Shown: one piece after another, positions 4,959 to 6,026 of the stretch
Layout of the letters: each line of letters opens with the position of its first letter
Position numbering within the stretch: the stretch's first letter is position 1
Assembly: GCA_026984165.1 (NCBI GenBank)
Contig: JALSSQ010000338.1
Location: forward strand, 1-6,026
Origin: Sulfurovum sp.
Lineage (GTDB): Bacteria; Campylobacterota; Campylobacteria; Campylobacterales; Sulfurovaceae
Length of the DNA stretch: 6,026 nucleotides
Reading direction: 5' to 3'
Program-made: the position numbers and the translations under genes
Notes under the pieces: model-generated
What the model saw: the letters and a program-made list of their open reading frames with translations, nothing else
The model's database searches: none
What the model was told of the DNA's origin: nothing

Positions 4959-6026
4959 TTCCAAGTCTTTTCATAATATATATTTTCTACTCTTGCACCA
5001 TAATTATTAATTTTTTGTGCATTTATATTGTTGTATAGTGTAGCTAATTGATTAATAGAATATGGATATCTCATGTTTTTTTGAATTCTATGAATTAAAT
5101 CTGCTCCTGCTAAAATATTTGTGTATGGTTCTGAAAGTTCAAAGCGACTTCCAAAAGTATTGCCCCAATATTCTACATTTATATTCATAGGCAATATTGA
5201 TTTATTTATTCCTAATAAATCAAGAGGTGCATCATAATATCCATGCGTAGTTTCAATGTACATAATAGCTCGTAAAATATTTGGACTAATTGCATACCTT
5301 CCTGAAGCTATAATAATATACGAATCATACTCTTGAACTTTTGAAAAAGATGAAATTTCATAAAATGGCTTACTGCCATCAACAGATGGATTGCTTTGTA
5401 ATTCCCAGTTATAACCACTAAGATTTTTTATAATAATGTCTTTTCTGCTAAGTGATGAAGATAAGATGTTATCCAATCCGAATAACCCTTCCTCATCCAC
5501 AAACCTCAAACTATTCCCATTTGCATAAAGATATGTATTAACCCCACCATCAAACCCAATAGGGTCACTTTGAATGTATCTTCCAGTTATCGGGTCATAA
5601 TCTCTATTGATGTTGTAGTGCTTATTTGTCTCTTTGTCAAAGTACTGTCCCGGAAATCGAAGGTTTAGTGTAAAGATGTTTCCATCTTTATCTGCATCTT
5701 CATTTGGTTTACTCTCTCCAAATGGTTTAGACTCCCAGCTCCATACTATGGTGTTTGTGGTATCTGCTACACGTCTTGGTGTGTCTAGGTGGTCAGCGTA
5801 TATTTTATATGTCTTTGTTGGTGTTATTATTGCAATAGGTGTATTGTTTAAGTATAGATACTCTTTTATTGGTGTTCCATCTTGGTTGTATTCACCTATG
5901 AGTTTATAGCCATCATAGATAAAGTATGTTGTTTGGTTATTGATGGTTTTTGAGACTCTTTTATTATCATAATCATATTGGTATGTAATGTTATTATCTA
6001 CTTTTGTAAGTCTATCTCTTGCATCA
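4955..6026 (-). CDS. Rhs/YD-repeat polymorphic toxin, 3' part, with lysozyme-like C-terminal domain
   Basis: The frame is open to the window edge, so the N-terminus is missing; 356 residues are visible, numbered here from the first full codon at 6025. Residues 1-100 are YD-repeat sequence (for example YQYDYDNKR, YFIYDGYKLI, YADHLDTPRRV). The Rhs core end follows: a DADKDG calcium-loop-like motif at 110-115, the RFPGQYFD segment, RDYDPITGRYIQSDPIG ending at 157, and a GGVNTYLYANGN stretch closing in DEEGLFG at 177-183. DEEGL replaces the usual DPxGL. After this hinge the variable tail begins. Residues 246-262 (ISPNILRAIMYIETTHG) place Glu258 like the catalytic Glu of SLT/goose-type lysozyme folds. 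PMNIN followed by EYW echoes the MQIN...W motif, NILAGA (303-308) the helix pairing motif, and LATLYNN...YGARVENIYYEKTW the C-terminal helices. The Leu codon TTG at 5509 is internal, not a start. Confidence 0.88.
   Translation of the reverse strand, partial: DARDRLTKVDNNITYQYDYDNKRVSKTINNQTTYFIYDGYKLIGEYNQDGTPIKEYLYLNNTPIAIITPTKTYKIYADHLDTPRRVADTTNTIVWSWESKPFGESKPNEDADKDGNIFTLNLRFPGQYFDKETNKHYNINRDYDPITGRYIQSDPIGFDGGVNTYLYANGNSLRFVDEEGLFGLDNILSSSLSRKDIIIKNLSGYNWELQSNPSVDGSKPFYEISSFSKVQEYDSYIIIASGRYAISPNILRAIMYIETTHGYYDAPLDLLGINKSILPMNINVEYWGNTFGSRFELSEPYTNILAGADLIHRIQKNMRYPYSINQLATLYNNINAQKINNYGARVENIYYEKTWK

Noticed and set aside
4959..4964. TTG at 4964 as the start of the membrane protein
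   Set aside because: It adds only two residues before an ATG that forms the classic ATGA overlap with the toxin stop.
5507..5509. A separate 184-residue gene starting at the TTG at 5509
   Set aside because: The frame is open and clearly coding upstream to the window edge with Rhs core sequence. TTG is the internal Leu of an NSLRFVDEEG segment.
5634..5909. 91-codon plus-strand open frame
   Set aside because: It is antisense to the Rhs core, which is unmistakable on the minus strand.

Overview
The window looks like a chromosomal piece of a Campylobacterota (Epsilonproteobacteria) genome, most like the Sulfurovum/Sulfurimonas group. This rests on recognised protein character: a short type III pantothenate kinase, a YfgM-like/BamB-like pair, AT-rich DNA and a TATAAT-dominated promoter. 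No database search was possible. Every convincing gene lies on the minus strand, so transcription runs from high to low coordinates.

Left and centre (3612 down to 128) hold what looks like one complete five-gene operon. It has a TATAAT box at 3612-3607, a strong Shine-Dalgarno and a GTG start at 3574. The genes are a YfgM-like membrane-anchored protein, a BamB-like beta-propeller lipoprotein, a Xer-type tyrosine recombinase, a 114-residue protein of unknown function, and type III pantothenate kinase (coaX). Genes overlap or sit a few bases apart, and the unit ends in a hairpin plus T-run at 150-128. At the very left edge a Shine-Dalgarno and an ATG mark the start of a further minus-strand gene whose first three codons (Met-Leu-Thr) would suit hisG. 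Seven-base tandem repeats lie on both sides of coaX, and supply its stop codon and its start/Shine-Dalgarno region.

Positions 3575-4073 are a roughly 500-base stretch with no convincing gene. It holds the operon promoter, short hairpins and a few short open frames that may be decayed coding sequence.

The right part (6026 down to 4074) is the 3' end of an Rhs/YD-repeat polymorphic-toxin locus. The Rhs frame is open to the window edge. It carries the classic Rhs core end, then a variable tail that resembles a lysozyme-like/lytic transglycosylase (SLT) domain. The Rhs stop codon overlaps the ATG of an 83-residue two-helix membrane protein, the likely immunity protein. Next comes a 182-residue acidic soluble protein that may be an orphan immunity protein from a displaced toxin tip. 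Short GGGTCAG and GGGGACAGG motifs lie at the 3' ends of both small genes and suggest repeat insertion or module shuffling.

The two halves appear functionally separate: a housekeeping operon linked to envelope assembly, recombination and coenzyme A, and an accessory toxin-immunity island.
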